This document shows, piece by piece, positions 17,847 to 25,616 of a stretch of 64,000 nucleotides of DNA. The translations under genes were made by a program, and so were the position numbers. This DNA is from Spirosomataceae bacterium TFI 002. Lineage in GTDB: Bacteria > Bacteroidota > Bacteroidia > Cytophagales > Spirosomataceae. How positions within the stretch are numbered: position 1 is the stretch's first letter; every line of letters begins with the position of its first letter. The notes below the pieces were generated by a model that worked only from the letters and a program-made list of their open reading frames with translations, was not told the origin of the DNA and did not search any database. The stretch covers positions 4,882,774 through 4,946,773 of the forward strand of contig LT907983.1 of the NCBI GenBank assembly GCA_900230115.1, in the 5' to 3' direction.

Positions 17847-19301
17847 TTATTTCTCCATCAAAACAGATTTTTCCAAATCAGAAAAGGGGATGATGGTCTT
17901 AACCTTATGGTCATTTACAGGCCAAGATTGGATAATGGTATCTACTTTCAAATTCAGTTCTAAAATCGAATTGTAAAGGCCAACTTGCCTGCTTCCTGCT
18001 TTCGTGATGGGGCCATCTTTGGCAATCCAGCAAAGATCATCTTGAAACAAGAGCTGGTCTTGAGGAAAATAGTAAATCAAGTAATCATACGTATGAGCAG
18101 ATTTCTCTCCAATAAAGTAAATCTTCATTTTGACATTTTCTCCTATTTCAAGACTGTCTTTTACCACTTGTGTTTTAAGCTCTATGGGTTCTTTTTCTAG
18201 TTTATCTGGCTGTAACGTGTGTGGGGCATTTGCAATAGTGGTCACATAGTTTTCGCTCATTTCGGTACAGATGATGGTTGCCCCTTTGTGCACAAAAGCC
18301 CTCAATCCGCCCAAATAGTGAGGATGGTGATGACCAAATACAAAATACTTGATAGGTTTGGTGGGTGCTATTTTCTTTACTTCTGTAATGATGAGTTCTC
18401 CGTTTGCGGGATTTATGGGAGCCTCGGCCACTAGCATATAGTCGTCAAATTCTACAACCAATACTTTGTCATCTGTATGTTCTAAGTCAATGAGATGGAT
18501 GTAATCATTGTACTTCGCTACGGTTATTTTAGCTGCCTTGGCTGGTGTGGGAGCGATGAGTTGATAGTCCGTAGGTTTTTCCAATAAGGATAGCTTTGGT
18601 GAAGCTTTTTCTACGGAAATAACATTGACGAGGTCGATTGCCTTGGCATTGATTTTCTCCACTTTAATTGCGGTAGGGTAGGATACACCTTCTTTTCTTT
18701 GGTAGCCAGTATAGCTAAACGTTGTGTTCACATCTCCATAGAGCTCATCATAACTGAGGTAGCTGATGAAATCAATGTCTTGTGAACTCGTATTGATGGC
18801 AAGGTTGACCTTGTAGGAGCCCATTTTTAATGTATAAACCGCCTGCTTGTCTTTGGTTTCGACTTTCGTTTCTTTGGCTCTTTTCAAAAACTCTTTGTAA
18901 ACCACCGTAGGAGAATATTTGGCAGTATTGATGAGTTTGAGAAGGTGCATATCGGCTGTTAAGCCCATGATTTGCTCGTCTCCATAATCCAAATAAAGGA
19001 GCGTATCGTCGCTCCACTGAGTTTTGGAAAAGTATGTCCTCCCTCTATTGCTTAGCAGTGTGTCGTGCTTGTAGAAACTTGCCTTCCCGAGCCAAAAACT
19101 ACCTTTGCCAGCATAAGTGTTGGTAGCCCATGGTGAAGCTAGGTGCCCTAATTCATTAAACTCTTCTTCGTAGGTGAACTTGAGCAAGCTGCCTTGATCT
19201 GTAAGGGAAAAGCTCGATTTACTGTTTTGTAAATATTGGGAAGATGTGCAAGACTGAAAGTAAAGGAAAGCAAGTAGTAAATAGGGGATTTGTTTCAGCA
19301 T
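17847..19301 (-). CDS. Metallo-beta-lactamase-fold lipoprotein
   Basis: A 484-residue lipoprotein (lipobox FQSC, Cys18). The N-terminal half (about 30-250) has no recognised family. The C-terminal half is a metallo-beta-lactamase-fold domain: YFVFGHHHPHYLGGLRAF is a variant of the HxHxDH metal loop in which the Asp is replaced, followed by IGEKSAHTYDYLIYYFP and LLFQDDLCW. The layout matches periplasmic MBL-fold hydrolases of unknown substrate in Bacteroidota. Because the Asp ligand is missing, binuclear metal binding should be confirmed before assuming activity. Confidence 0.82.
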   Translation of the reverse strand: MLKQIPYLLLAFLYFQSCTSSQYLQNSKSSFSLTDQGSLLKFTYEEEFNELGHLASPWATNTYAGKGSFWLGKASFYKHDTLLSNRGRTYFSKTQWSDDTLLYLDYGDEQIMGLTADMHLLKLINTAKYSPTVVYKEFLKRAKETKVETKDKQAVYTLKMGSYKVNLAINTSSQDIDFISYLSYDELYGDVNTTFSYTGYQRKEGVSYPTAIKVEKINAKAIDLVNVISVEKASPKLSLLEKPTDYQLIAPTPAKAAKITVAKYNDYIHLIDLEHTDDKVLVVEFDDYMLVAEAPINPANGELIITEVKKIAPTKPIKYFVFGHHHPHYLGGLRAFVHKGATIICTEMSENYVTTIANAPHTLQPDKLEKEPIELKTQVVKDSLEIGENVKMKIYFIGEKSAHTYDYLIYYFPQDQLLFQDDLCWIAKDGPITKAGSRQVGLYNSILELNLKVDTIIQSWPVNDHKVKTIIPFSDLEKSVLMEK

Positions 19302-19340
19302 GATTGTCGATTTTTTAGCACAAAACTATGGGTTCGATTT

Positions 19341-19391
19341 TTAGTAATCTTGTAAGATATTGCTGTTTTGATTGTAGGCTCCTGGGGTGAC
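19341..19391 (-). pseudogene. Duplicated 3' end of an AraC-type regulator gene
   Basis: These 51 bases match 19722-19772, the 3' end of the AraC-type gene, at 50 of 51 positions and include the same stop codon. On the minus strand they read TPGAYNQNSNILQDY-stop. Beyond the near-identical block the frame continues as LLKSFVV, a weak match to FKKYVGV in the intact gene. This suggests the stump of a diverged paralogue or a partial tandem duplication rather than chance. Confidence 0.7.
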
Positions 19392-19483
19392 GACAAAGCT
19401 CTTTAACAAATAATAACATAAGTTTATTTTTAAGTAATAGGCAATTACCTTTTGCTAATTCTTGGTTGCCTTAGTTAGGCCGG

Positions 19484-19514
19484 GCATACTTTTTTTAGCT
19501 GAAAAAAAGTATGC
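19484..19514. repeat. Perfect 13-bp inverted repeat (hairpin)
   Basis: Left arm gcatac plus seven T, loop AGCTG, right arm seven A plus gtatgc: all 13 arm positions pair. It lies 208 bases beyond the AraC-type gene's stop, so it is not an obvious terminator for it. It could be a transcription barrier or part of a short mobile repeat. Confidence 0.6.
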
Positions 19515-19721
19515 AAAAAAGCAGCCCTCAGCCAAACTTGCACAATTAAAATCATAGTATTTACACTAATTAAAAGATTGGTAATGATTTTAATTTCGCT
19601 TCGAACAGTGCCTGAAGTCAATTGATTTTCACCCATTATTAAAATTATTAATATCTGAAAAAAAGTAGATGGTATAAACTACTAGTGATAAAGTAAGTCG
19701 AAAACAAGGGGAAAAATGTAA

Positions 19722-20510
19722 TTAGTAATCTTGTAAGATATTGCTGTTTTGCTTGTAGGCTCCTGGGGTGACTCCAACGTACTTTTTGAACGAATGTGTA
19801 AAATGACTTTGGTCGTAATAGCCTGATTCTAGGGCGATTTCGGTTAATGAAATGTCTTCATAAAAGAGCTGTTTCGAGTTTTCAATTCTAATGGCTGTTT
19901 GGTACTCCAAAGGGCTGAGACCAATTCTCTTTTTGAATACTTTCAGTAGCTTGAACTTATTCACCTTAAACTGCTTTTCAAGGCTATCTAGCGTGATGGT
20001 GGCATTGTAGTTTGTGTGTAAATGGTGGAGGAGGTCATCTACATATGCTTGCTTTTTTATTGTTTTGTTATGCTCGTTTTCTTGTAAAATTGCTCCCGTA
20101 AATAACTTTTCAAGATTGTTGAAAATACAATTTTCAGTAGGTTCAAAAGTCCCTTCATCATACGAAACAAAGTAAGGGAAACTACATACGAAGTTGTAAT
20201 CCAATTGAAGCTTATGAGCTACGTCTTTGATTACATCGTTGCTGAGGTAAAGTGCTTTATAAGTCCAAGAGCTATGTTTGTTTCCCCAGTTTTTGTGTAG
20301 TGAATGTGGAGGTATCAAGATCAAGGCACTTTTATTCAAAAGAAAGCTAGAAGACACGAATGAGATGTTTTCACTTCCTTTTTCGATGTACGCCAGGCTC
20401 CAGTTTTGATGAAAATGAAGTGGAAACGACTTATCTATAAATGTGGCAGATTTTAGTTCAATGCCATCGAGTAGTGGGATTTTTACGGTTTTTACTGAGT
20501 TTATTTCCAT
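19722..20510 (-). CDS. AraC family transcriptional regulator
   Basis: A 262-residue regulator. The N-terminal cupin-like sensor domain includes FPLHFHQNWSLAYIEKG and LILIPPHSLHKNW, typical of AraC ligand pockets. The C-terminal double helix-turn-helix (about 165-255) includes LDSLEKQFKVNKFKLLKVFKKRIGLSPLEYQ and the family signature LTEIALESGYYDQSHFTHSFKKYVGVTPGAY. The frame can start at a TTG at 20540; the ATG at 20510 is preferred. The ligand and regulon are unknown. A near-identical copy of its 3' end lies 330 bases downstream. Confidence 0.92.
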   Translation of the reverse strand: MEINSVKTVKIPLLDGIELKSATFIDKSFPLHFHQNWSLAYIEKGSENISFVSSSFLLNKSALILIPPHSLHKNWGNKHSSWTYKALYLSNDVIKDVAHKLQLDYNFVCSFPYFVSYDEGTFEPTENCIFNNLEKLFTGAILQENEHNKTIKKQAYVDDLLHHLHTNYNATITLDSLEKQFKVNKFKLLKVFKKRIGLSPLEYQTAIRIENSKQLFYEDISLTEIALESGYYDQSHFTHSFKKYVGVTPGAYKQNSNILQDY

Positions 20511-20622
20511 GGTCCAATAGTTCAAATGAGCGTAATGCAAATTGAATAGAAATCACAAACGGAAATGATAAGTAAATGTTAAGGATACAGCTGTTTAAGC
20601 AATTTTAACTTGACTAGACAAC

Positions 20623-20659
20623 ACTTTTAATGGTAGTCAGACCAACGGTCGGACTTGTG
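20623..20659. repeat. Dispersed dyad element, copy A
   Basis: A 37-base core matching 21783-21819 with two differences. It contains an imperfect dyad, GTCAGACC-N3-GGTCGGAC. A shared ATGCATTTT follows at different spacing. It lies upstream of the AraC-type gene. See the finding on the 20.6-21.9 kb elements. Confidence 0.65.
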
Positions 20660-20723
20660 CAGTAGGAATGCATTTTATGAGGGAATCATAACTATTTAGC
20701 GACCTGAAGTTTGAAGGGGTAAT

Positions 20724-20750
20724 TACGCATAGTCGAAAAGACTATGCGTA
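20724..20750. terminator. Hairpin after the 195-residue membrane-protein gene
   Basis: An 11-bp perfect inverted repeat (tacgcatagtc / gactatgcgta) with a GAAAA loop, 33 bases beyond the stop of the gene that ends at 20784. There is no T-tract on either side, so termination would need a factor, or the site may bind a protein. Confidence 0.45.
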
Positions 20751-20783
20751 GCGGATTGATATCTTTGTAGAAATATTCAACTT

Positions 20784-21371
20784 TTAACTTCCCTGTAAAG
20801 CTAAAACGAATAGCACGTTCACCCCGAATGCGATCCCCCAATTAGTCCAAATCTTCTTTTGTTTAATCTTTTTTGCTTTAGAAGTATAGCCTCTGTAGTA
20901 GTCAACATTTTGTGCTAATTCCAGGTTTGTTAGGTTGAGGTTTTCATCCTTAGGAGTTGATGCAGAACATGCAATAGCCGGAATTAAGCCTACTATTGGT
21001 GATAAGAGACTGGTTATTAAGGTACCTCCTGCCCCCCCGTTTTTTCCATGGTAATTCATTGAGGCGTCATTAATTCCACGTAAATATAAATTTTCGATCT
21101 CTTGTGGTTGCTTTTCAATTAAGTAAGCATCATTGATTGATTCGTTGAAAATATCTTTTGTTCCATTTTCATATCTAATAAGTAGAATTTCATTTTTTAA
21201 GAGTGTAAAAGTGGGGCCTTCCAAATTGTCGAACTTTTTATACTTAATTTCGGACGGAAGTACTTCTAGAACTTTGACCTCAATGTCAATGCCATCTTTT
21301 TTAGTAACGATATCCTGAGAATTAGCGAAATAAGATAAAAGGATAAAAACCAAGGTAAGTTTTTGTTTCAT
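20784..21371 (-). CDS. Hypothetical exported protein with C-terminal membrane helix
   Basis: A 195-residue protein with a signal peptide (cleavage near FANS-Q). It has a beta-rich N-terminal domain starting DIVTKKDGIDIEVKVLEV with YKKFDNLEGP, a type often seen in Bacteroidota membrane proteins that sense or bind at the envelope. A Gly-rich hydrophobic segment (GGAGGTLITSLLSPIVGLIPAIAC, about 112-135) follows, and a final helix near 178-192. No function is assigned. Confidence 0.72.
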   Translation of the reverse strand: MKQKLTLVFILLSYFANSQDIVTKKDGIDIEVKVLEVLPSEIKYKKFDNLEGPTFTLLKNEILLIRYENGTKDIFNESINDAYLIEKQPQEIENLYLRGINDASMNYHGKNGGAGGTLITSLLSPIVGLIPAIACSASTPKDENLNLTNLELAQNVDYYRGYTSKAKKIKQKKIWTNWGIAFGVNVLFVLALQGS

Positions 21372-21696
21372 TAGTTGTTTTTAAATAGTTCGAAATATGC
21401 AATAACTTTAGGTGTATTTGAAACTTTCCAAATCGAGTTTCGTCAACTTTACATTGTAAAGGAATCGGATCAAAATTGTGCCAAAAATACTTCTTTCAGG
21501 AATTCTAGAATTATACCTACGTAAGTATTTGAAAAAATCAGGTAGAAATACGTAGCTAACAGGTAGAAGTACCTAATGCTTTTGAGTTAAAAGCAGTTTA
21601 GGTAATAGACTTAAAATAAATCAAGATGGGTTTTCTATCCAAAAAATTAGAGAGGTACTTATGTTCTACGAGTTTAGGAGAAGCAAGCTTAAATAG

Positions 21697-21786
21697 AATT
21701 CGTCTGGATATATTTCGTCTGGATTGATCTCACCTGGCCAGACCTCGTCTGAATAGACCTCGTCTGACTTAGTTCCGACGATACTT
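21697..21786. repeat. Degenerate 15-bp tandem repeat, block 1 (six units)
   Basis: Successive 15-base units: aattcgtctggatat, atttcgtctggattg, atctcacctggccag, acctcgtctgaatag, acctcgtctgactta, gttccgacgatactt. Units 4 and 5 agree at about 12 of 15 positions; the last unit is divergent. Several units overlap a CAGAC-N3-GTCTG dyad. Confidence 0.7.
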
Positions 21787-21819
21787 TTAAAGGTAGTCAG
21801 ACCATCGGTCGGACTTGTG
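21783..21819. repeat. Dispersed dyad element, copy B
   Basis: A 37-base core differing from 20623-20659 at two positions, with dyad GTCAGACC-N3-GGTCGGAC. It sits between the two 15-bp repeat blocks, upstream of the 195-residue membrane-protein gene and downstream of the oxygenase gene. Confidence 0.65.
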
Positions 21820-21854
21820 TAAGATGGAGTGAAGGAGAAATGCATTTTTAGTTG

Positions 21855-21914
21855 AGCTCATCTGAAAAGACCTATTCTGAACAGACCTCGTCTGACTGTT
21901 GTCCGACGATACAA
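21855..21914. repeat. Degenerate 15-bp tandem repeat, block 2 (four units)
   Basis: Units agctcatctgaaaag, acctattctgaacag, acctcgtctgactgt, tgtccgacgatacaa. The last two units repeat the end of block 1 (acctcgtctgactta, gttccgacgatactt), so the blocks are duplicates flanking the dispersed element. Confidence 0.7.
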
Positions 21915-21935
21915 TTATTTGGGCAGCTTCACTCA

Positions 21936-22523
21936 TCATCTAAAAGGAGGTCCAGAAACCCAACCTACGATAGATTGGCGTGTGCCTTTGATGATGGGAG
22001 TAACCTTGTGCATGATAAATGAAGGGAAAATAATGATGGTACCTTTTTCGCGTGGAGCATTTATTATTTTTTGATTGATCATAAATTGTAAATCTCCTCC
22101 TTCATAATCCGCAGGATCCGATAACTGAATGGTCATGCTAAGCTTACGAGCAGAGATTTCTCCTGCACCAAAATCCAAGTGCCAGTCAAAGAAATCGCCT
22201 TTGGAGTATCTTGTGAGCTGCAATTCTTGGTGAAAACCGAGAAGGTCGAACCAATATCTTTCGTTGTTACAATTGATGGCAAGGCTTGCAAGCTTGCTGT
22301 AAATCCATTCGTTTTCTTTGCTGTTGTCTATAAACATGACAGAGCTTTTCCTGAGCTCATCATTGTAGGTTTCGTCACCGGCAAGTGTTGCTTTAATGGT
22401 TTTTTCATCATCCCAAAAACCTAGGATTCTGTCTATTTCATGCGGCAGAAATAACCCTTGATAATATACGTACTCTGCAAAATTGTGCTTTAGTGGGAGA
22501 CCAAAAGAATAGTTGATTGACAT
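21936..22523 (-). CDS. 2-oxoglutarate/Fe(II)-dependent oxygenase (prolyl-hydroxylase-like)
   Basis: A 195-residue dioxygenase of the PKHD/P4H-like class. The facial triad is visible as His115-x-Asp117 (FFDWHLDFG) and His172 (FIMHKVTPI), with Arg182 (GTRQSIVGWVSG) to hold 2-oxoglutarate. The EGGDLQF strand and FPSFIMH spacing are typical of PiuC/YbiX-like proteins, which are associated with iron or peptide modification. The substrate is unknown. It stands alone, downstream of the histidine-kinase locus in position but 72 bases from that gene's stop. Confidence 0.9.
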   Translation of the reverse strand: MSINYSFGLPLKHNFAEYVYYQGLFLPHEIDRILGFWDDEKTIKATLAGDETYNDELRKSSVMFIDNSKENEWIYSKLASLAINCNNERYWFDLLGFHQELQLTRYSKGDFFDWHLDFGAGEISARKLSMTIQLSDPADYEGGDLQFMINQKIINAPREKGTIIIFPSFIMHKVTPIIKGTRQSIVGWVSGPPFR

Positions 22524-22594
22524 GCTGGCTATAAGTTTTCACTAAGATAAAAAAAATAGCAAGGTCCACACTCTTCATTTAAAATTGGTGCTGC

Positions 22595-23890
22595 TTAGGA
22601 CGAAGGAATATATATATCAAATGTGGCTCCCTTGTTCAAATCACTGTGTGCAGTAATAATTCCGTTGTGATTCTCAACGATTTTTTTCACTATCGTAAGC
22701 CCAATTCCAGTTCCAGATATTGTTTCTTTATCGTGCAGGCGTTTGAAAAGTTCAAAGATGCGGTCTTTATATTGTGGCTCAAAACCAATGCCATTATCGC
22801 TGATGGTAATATGACAATATTTCGCGGAGGACAGGATTTGTTGACTCCCTATATCTGAACCATTAATGATGGCACTTTTAATAATAATGTGGGGTGCAAT
22901 ATCAGGTTTAGAGAATTTTAGGGCGTTTCCAATGATATTATACATAAGCTGCCGAAACTGAAAAGGAATGATATCAGCTACCGTATCGCTGACCACATTA
23001 ATAGTAGCATTTTGCTCGGCTATTATTTCCCTAAAGTCACTTATAACGGAGTCTATAATGGTGTTAAGATTGGTCGTTACAAAAACTCGCTCAGAAGTTG
23101 TAGTACGCGAATAAGCAAGTAAATCAGTAATAAGGGCTTGCATTCTGCTTGCTGCGTCATTCATCCTAAGCACATATCCATTACCTTTTTCCGACAAATT
23201 GTGCGACTCATCGGCAGAGAGGCGATTTGCGAAAAGTTGAATTTTACGCAGGGGTTCCTGCAAATCATGGCTAGAGATATAGGTAAATGATTCCAGTTCT
23301 TTGTTGGCAATCATTAATTCGGCGGCACGTTTCTCCTTTTCTATGTTTTGATAAGCCAGTTCCTCATTCGCTATAATTAACTCGGACGCTCTTTTCTCCT
23401 TTTCTTCGTTTTGGAAAGCAAGTTCTGCGTTGGCTATGATTAACTCAGAGGCCCTTTTCTCTTTTTCTTCGTTTTGAAATTGCAGTTCCTTGTTTGCAAT
23501 CGCTAACTCCGATGCTCTTTTCTCTTTTTCTTCGTTTTGAAATTGCAGTTCCTTGTTTGCAATTACTAACTCCGATGCCCTTTTCTCTTTTTCTTCATTC
23601 TGAAAAGCAAGTTCTTTGTTTGCAATAACCAATTCTGATGCTCTCTTTTCTTTTTCTATGTTTTGAAAAACCAGCTCTTTGTTGGCAATCACTAATTCCG
23701 ACGCCCTTTTCTCTTTTTCTTCGTTTTGAAATAGCAATTCTTCGTTTGCTACGATTAATTCTGCGGCACGTTTCTCCTTTTCTTCATGTTCAAAAACGAG
23801 TTCTTTTTTTGCTTTGATTAATTGAGCTGCTGACTTTTCTTTTTGAGATTTTAAATCTCCTGTAACCTTAGATGAATCATTATTTACCAT
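22595..23890 (-). CDS. Soluble histidine kinase with nine 21-residue coiled-coil repeats
   Basis: A 431-residue kinase without a signal peptide or membrane helices. Residues about 17-199 consist of nine 21-residue units of the form KEKRASELVIANKELxFQNEE; the first and last are degenerate. They should form one long signalling coiled coil running straight into the DHp helix. The phospho-acceptor is His208 (SSHDLQEPLRK). The N box is MYNIIGNALKFS, G1 is SDNGIGFEP and G2 is GTGIGLTIVKKIV. There is no separate sensor domain, so the coil or a partner must convey the signal. The ATG at 23890 lies just beyond the response regulator's stop, preferred over a TTG at 23899. Confidence 0.93.
   Translation of the reverse strand: MVNNDSSKVTGDLKSQKEKSAAQLIKAKKELVFEHEEKEKRAAELIVANEELLFQNEEKEKRASELVIANKELVFQNIEKEKRASELVIANKELAFQNEEKEKRASELVIANKELQFQNEEKEKRASELAIANKELQFQNEEKEKRASELIIANAELAFQNEEKEKRASELIIANEELAYQNIEKEKRAAELMIANKELESFTYISSHDLQEPLRKIQLFANRLSADESHNLSEKGNGYVLRMNDAASRMQALITDLLAYSRTTTSERVFVTTNLNTIIDSVISDFREIIAEQNATINVVSDTVADIIPFQFRQLMYNIIGNALKFSKPDIAPHIIIKSAIINGSDIGSQQILSSAKYCHITISDNGIGFEPQYKDRIFELFKRLHDKETISGTGIGLTIVKKIVENHNGIITAHSDLNKGATFDIYIPSS
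23294..23842 (-). repeat. 63-bp tandem repeat inside the histidine kinase gene
   Basis: Nine in-frame 63-base units encoding the 21-residue coiled-coil repeat. Codons vary between units at synonymous positions, so the array is not newly expanded throughout. Units are direct and contiguous, so this is not a CRISPR array. Confidence 0.88.
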
Positions 23891-23891
23891 A

Positions 23892-24329
23892 TCAAGCAAT
23901 TGATAAAATGTAATTTTCTTTGACTGCTCTAGGGGCCTGAATCAGATCGAGTGATAGTACTTTTTCTATTGCTTTTACCAAAAGCTGAAATGAGTTTGGC
24001 TTACAAATGTAGTAATTGGCTCCTTGATTGTACGTTTTATCTACGGAATCTATATCTCCAGTGGTAGAAAATATCACTACTGGGATGTCTCTTAGCTTGG
24101 GTGTGTTTCTTATTTCTTCCAAACATTGAAAACCATTTTTCATAGGCATATTAAGGTCAAGAAAAATGACATGCGGAGGAGGATGCCGAACTAAGACTTC
24201 AAGGCAGCTCATTAACTCCACGCCATTGTTGGAAAATGTAAGTTCAGTGTCGAAGTTTAATTGCTCAAGAGCTTCTTTGAAAAATTCTCGATCGTCAGGA
24301 TCATCTTCTGCGAGAAAAATACTTTTCAT
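23892..24329 (-). CDS. Response regulator (receiver-only)
   Basis: A 145-residue single receiver domain of the Rcp1/CheY-like type. The acidic pair is Asp9-Asp10, the phosphorylation site is Asp58 (VIFLDLNMPMKNG), Thr/Ser 88-90 lie in FSTTGD, and Lys110 is in ICKPNS. There is no output domain, so it acts by protein contact, probably as a phospho-relay partner of the kinase encoded directly downstream. The genes are nearly contiguous (stop 23892, next ATG 23890). Confidence 0.93.
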   Translation of the reverse strand: MKSIFLAEDDPDDREFFKEALEQLNFDTELTFSNNGVELMSCLEVLVRHPPPHVIFLDLNMPMKNGFQCLEEIRNTPKLRDIPVVIFSTTGDIDSVDKTYNQGANYYICKPNSFQLLVKAIEKVLSLDLIQAPRAVKENYILSIA

Positions 24330-24450
24330 TTGAGTACAGTTTACTAAGCGAGAAGATTAAGTGAATTAACCGTAAAGGTCGACTATATATACTTATATCA
24401 GCACATATTGTTAGTTTTTGTTAAGATTAAGGTTTTCTTTTAAGTCAAAC

Positions 24451-24753
24451 TTATAATTTAACACCTTGTATCAGAAAAGTTGACTTTATTGATTGCTCCT
24501 TTAAGTGTAGGAAGCTTTTACGCTCTTCGTCTTTTTTGAAATTGTCAAAGTCCGCTTGAGTGTCAAATTCTACCATATGGATTTCGTAAGGTTTTTCAAT
24601 ATTGCTTTCTATGACAGACTTTTCATCTGGTCGTATGCGAAGGGTGAGTCGCCCATTGTATTTTGATATAATGGGAATGGCCAATGCTTCGAATTGGTTA
24701 AAAACATCTTCTTGACCATCAATGATGTAAATGAGTTGGGTTAGGTAAATCAT
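24451..24753 (-). CDS. DUF1330-like small protein
   Basis: A 100-residue dimeric alpha/beta-barrel-type protein: strand MIYLTQLIYIIDGQEDVFNQFEALAIPII, then IHMVEFDTQADFDNFKKDEER, the layout of DUF1330/ABM-like small domains. No active-site residues are certain and the function is unknown. It stands alone, 47 bases beyond the alpha/beta-hydrolase-like remnant. Confidence 0.72.
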   Translation of the reverse strand: MIYLTQLIYIIDGQEDVFNQFEALAIPIISKYNGRLTLRIRPDEKSVIESNIEKPYEIHMVEFDTQADFDNFKKDEERKSFLHLKEQSIKSTFLIQGVKL

Positions 24754-24799
24754 GTGAATGAGGGAGGGATTGTAAAAATATGTCTTTTGGGTTTAGGTC

Positions 24800-24955
24800 T
24801 TACTTTAAATTGCTGATGGAGTTTATCCATTCTTCCATAGTTTTAAAATAATCGGGATGGAGTTTTGACCAATATGGGAAGTCACTTTTGCCCACATAAT
24901 TCGTGGAATGAGAGGCATCGTCCAATACAACGACCTTGAAATTATTGTTTTTCGA
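24800..24955 (-). pseudogene. C-terminal remnant of an alpha/beta-hydrolase-like gene
   Basis: A frame of 51 sense codons, without a usable start, that reads FKVVVLDDASHSTNYVGKSD, then PYWSKLHPDYFKTMEEWINS and a stop. This fits the end of an alpha/beta-hydrolase domain, with the strand before the catalytic His, the His in DASH, and a closing helix. A TAA lies directly upstream in frame. It overlaps the last codons of the acetyltransferase gene in another frame. The rest of the hydrolase is missing. Confidence 0.55.
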
Positions 24956-25472
24956 TTATATAAGCAGCTTTGTGGATTTGATAAATCAAACTGTTTTTCT
25001 TGTTGGGGACATCGTTTAATTCGTCGATTAACTTCATATTGCATTTTTCAAGAACCTTGATAGACGCAAGGTGATTTGGTCTTACTATTGCGAAAATTTC
25101 TTTTTTGCCTAATTCTGAAAACCCGTGATCAATGACGTGATTCGCTAGTTCGGTAGCATATCCTTTGCCCCAAAACTTCTTGTCGAATCTATAACCCAAA
25201 TTGAGCTTGAGCTCAGTTCCATATGGTCGATGATCTAATCCTCCAAAACCTATGACATAAGCTGGATTTGCTTTTTCAGAAATGCACCATGTACCAAAGC
25301 TGTACTTGTCCCAATGATCAAGCAATGTGGCATAAGATTGCTCTGCCTTAGCTTCATTCATCGCTCCATTTGGATTGAATAAATTAGTCTCTGGATCAGA
25401 ATGAATTTCATAAAACCTATCAAAATCCTCTTTGGAGGGTTTAAGGTAGACAAGTCTTTTTGGTGGATTCAT
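24942..25472 (-). CDS. GNAT family N-acetyltransferase (RimJ/RimL-like)
   Basis: A 176-residue acetyltransferase. It has the RimJ/RimL layout: TNLFNPNGAMNEAKAEQ, then the central strand YVIGFGGLDHRP, the acetyl-CoA loop RFDKKFWGKGYATELANHVIDHGF, and IFAIVRPNHLASIKVLEKCNM. The substrate may be an N-terminal residue or a small molecule and cannot be told. The last codons overlap the hydrolase-like remnant, so its 3' end may have been reshaped by the deletion that removed that gene. Confidence 0.88.
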   Translation of the reverse strand: MNPPKRLVYLKPSKEDFDRFYEIHSDPETNLFNPNGAMNEAKAEQSYATLLDHWDKYSFGTWCISEKANPAYVIGFGGLDHRPYGTELKLNLGYRFDKKFWGKGYATELANHVIDHGFSELGKKEIFAIVRPNHLASIKVLEKCNMKLIDELNDVPNKKNSLIYQIHKAAYIIEKQ

Positions 25473-25616
25473 GTTTTAGTTTTTTGTTCTGCAAAGCCTT
25501 AGGCTTCGCAGAAGTGTTTATGAGCCTCTGGCTGATAGTAATTATTTACTTGTGTCAGGTCTGAGGCCTTGTATCGCTTCACCAAAGCTGGAAGATTGGG
25601 AGAGCGTTTTAAGTTT

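Larger units (their letters stand above)
19302..19721. other. Intergenic region with AraC 3'-end duplicate and a perfect hairpin
   Basis: Contains a second copy of the end of the neighbouring AraC-type gene (19341-19391) and a 13-bp perfect inverted repeat (19484-19514), both listed separately. The rest is AT-rich and no other coding signal was recognised. Confidence 0.6.
21372..21935. other. Intergenic region with 15-bp tandem repeats and a dispersed element
   Basis: No convincing gene is present in these 564 bases. The left half has AGGTAG-containing short repeats near 21542-21578 (caggtagaaatacgtag, aggtagaagtacct). The right half holds two blocks of degenerate 15-bp tandem repeats (21697-21786 and 21855-21914) that flank copy B of the dispersed dyad element. 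Confidence 0.6.

Noticed and set aside
21697-21914. Short repeats that could suggest a CRISPR array
   Set aside because: Units are 15 bases, degenerate and without spacers, and no cas genes are in the window.
23294-23842. Regular 63-bp repeats that could suggest a CRISPR array
   Set aside because: They are contiguous, in frame and code for a coiled coil inside the histidine kinase.
24823-25044. 73-codon minus-strand open frame
   Set aside because: It is an alternative frame over the acetyltransferase end and the hydrolase remnant; the remnant frame gives the recognisable protein.
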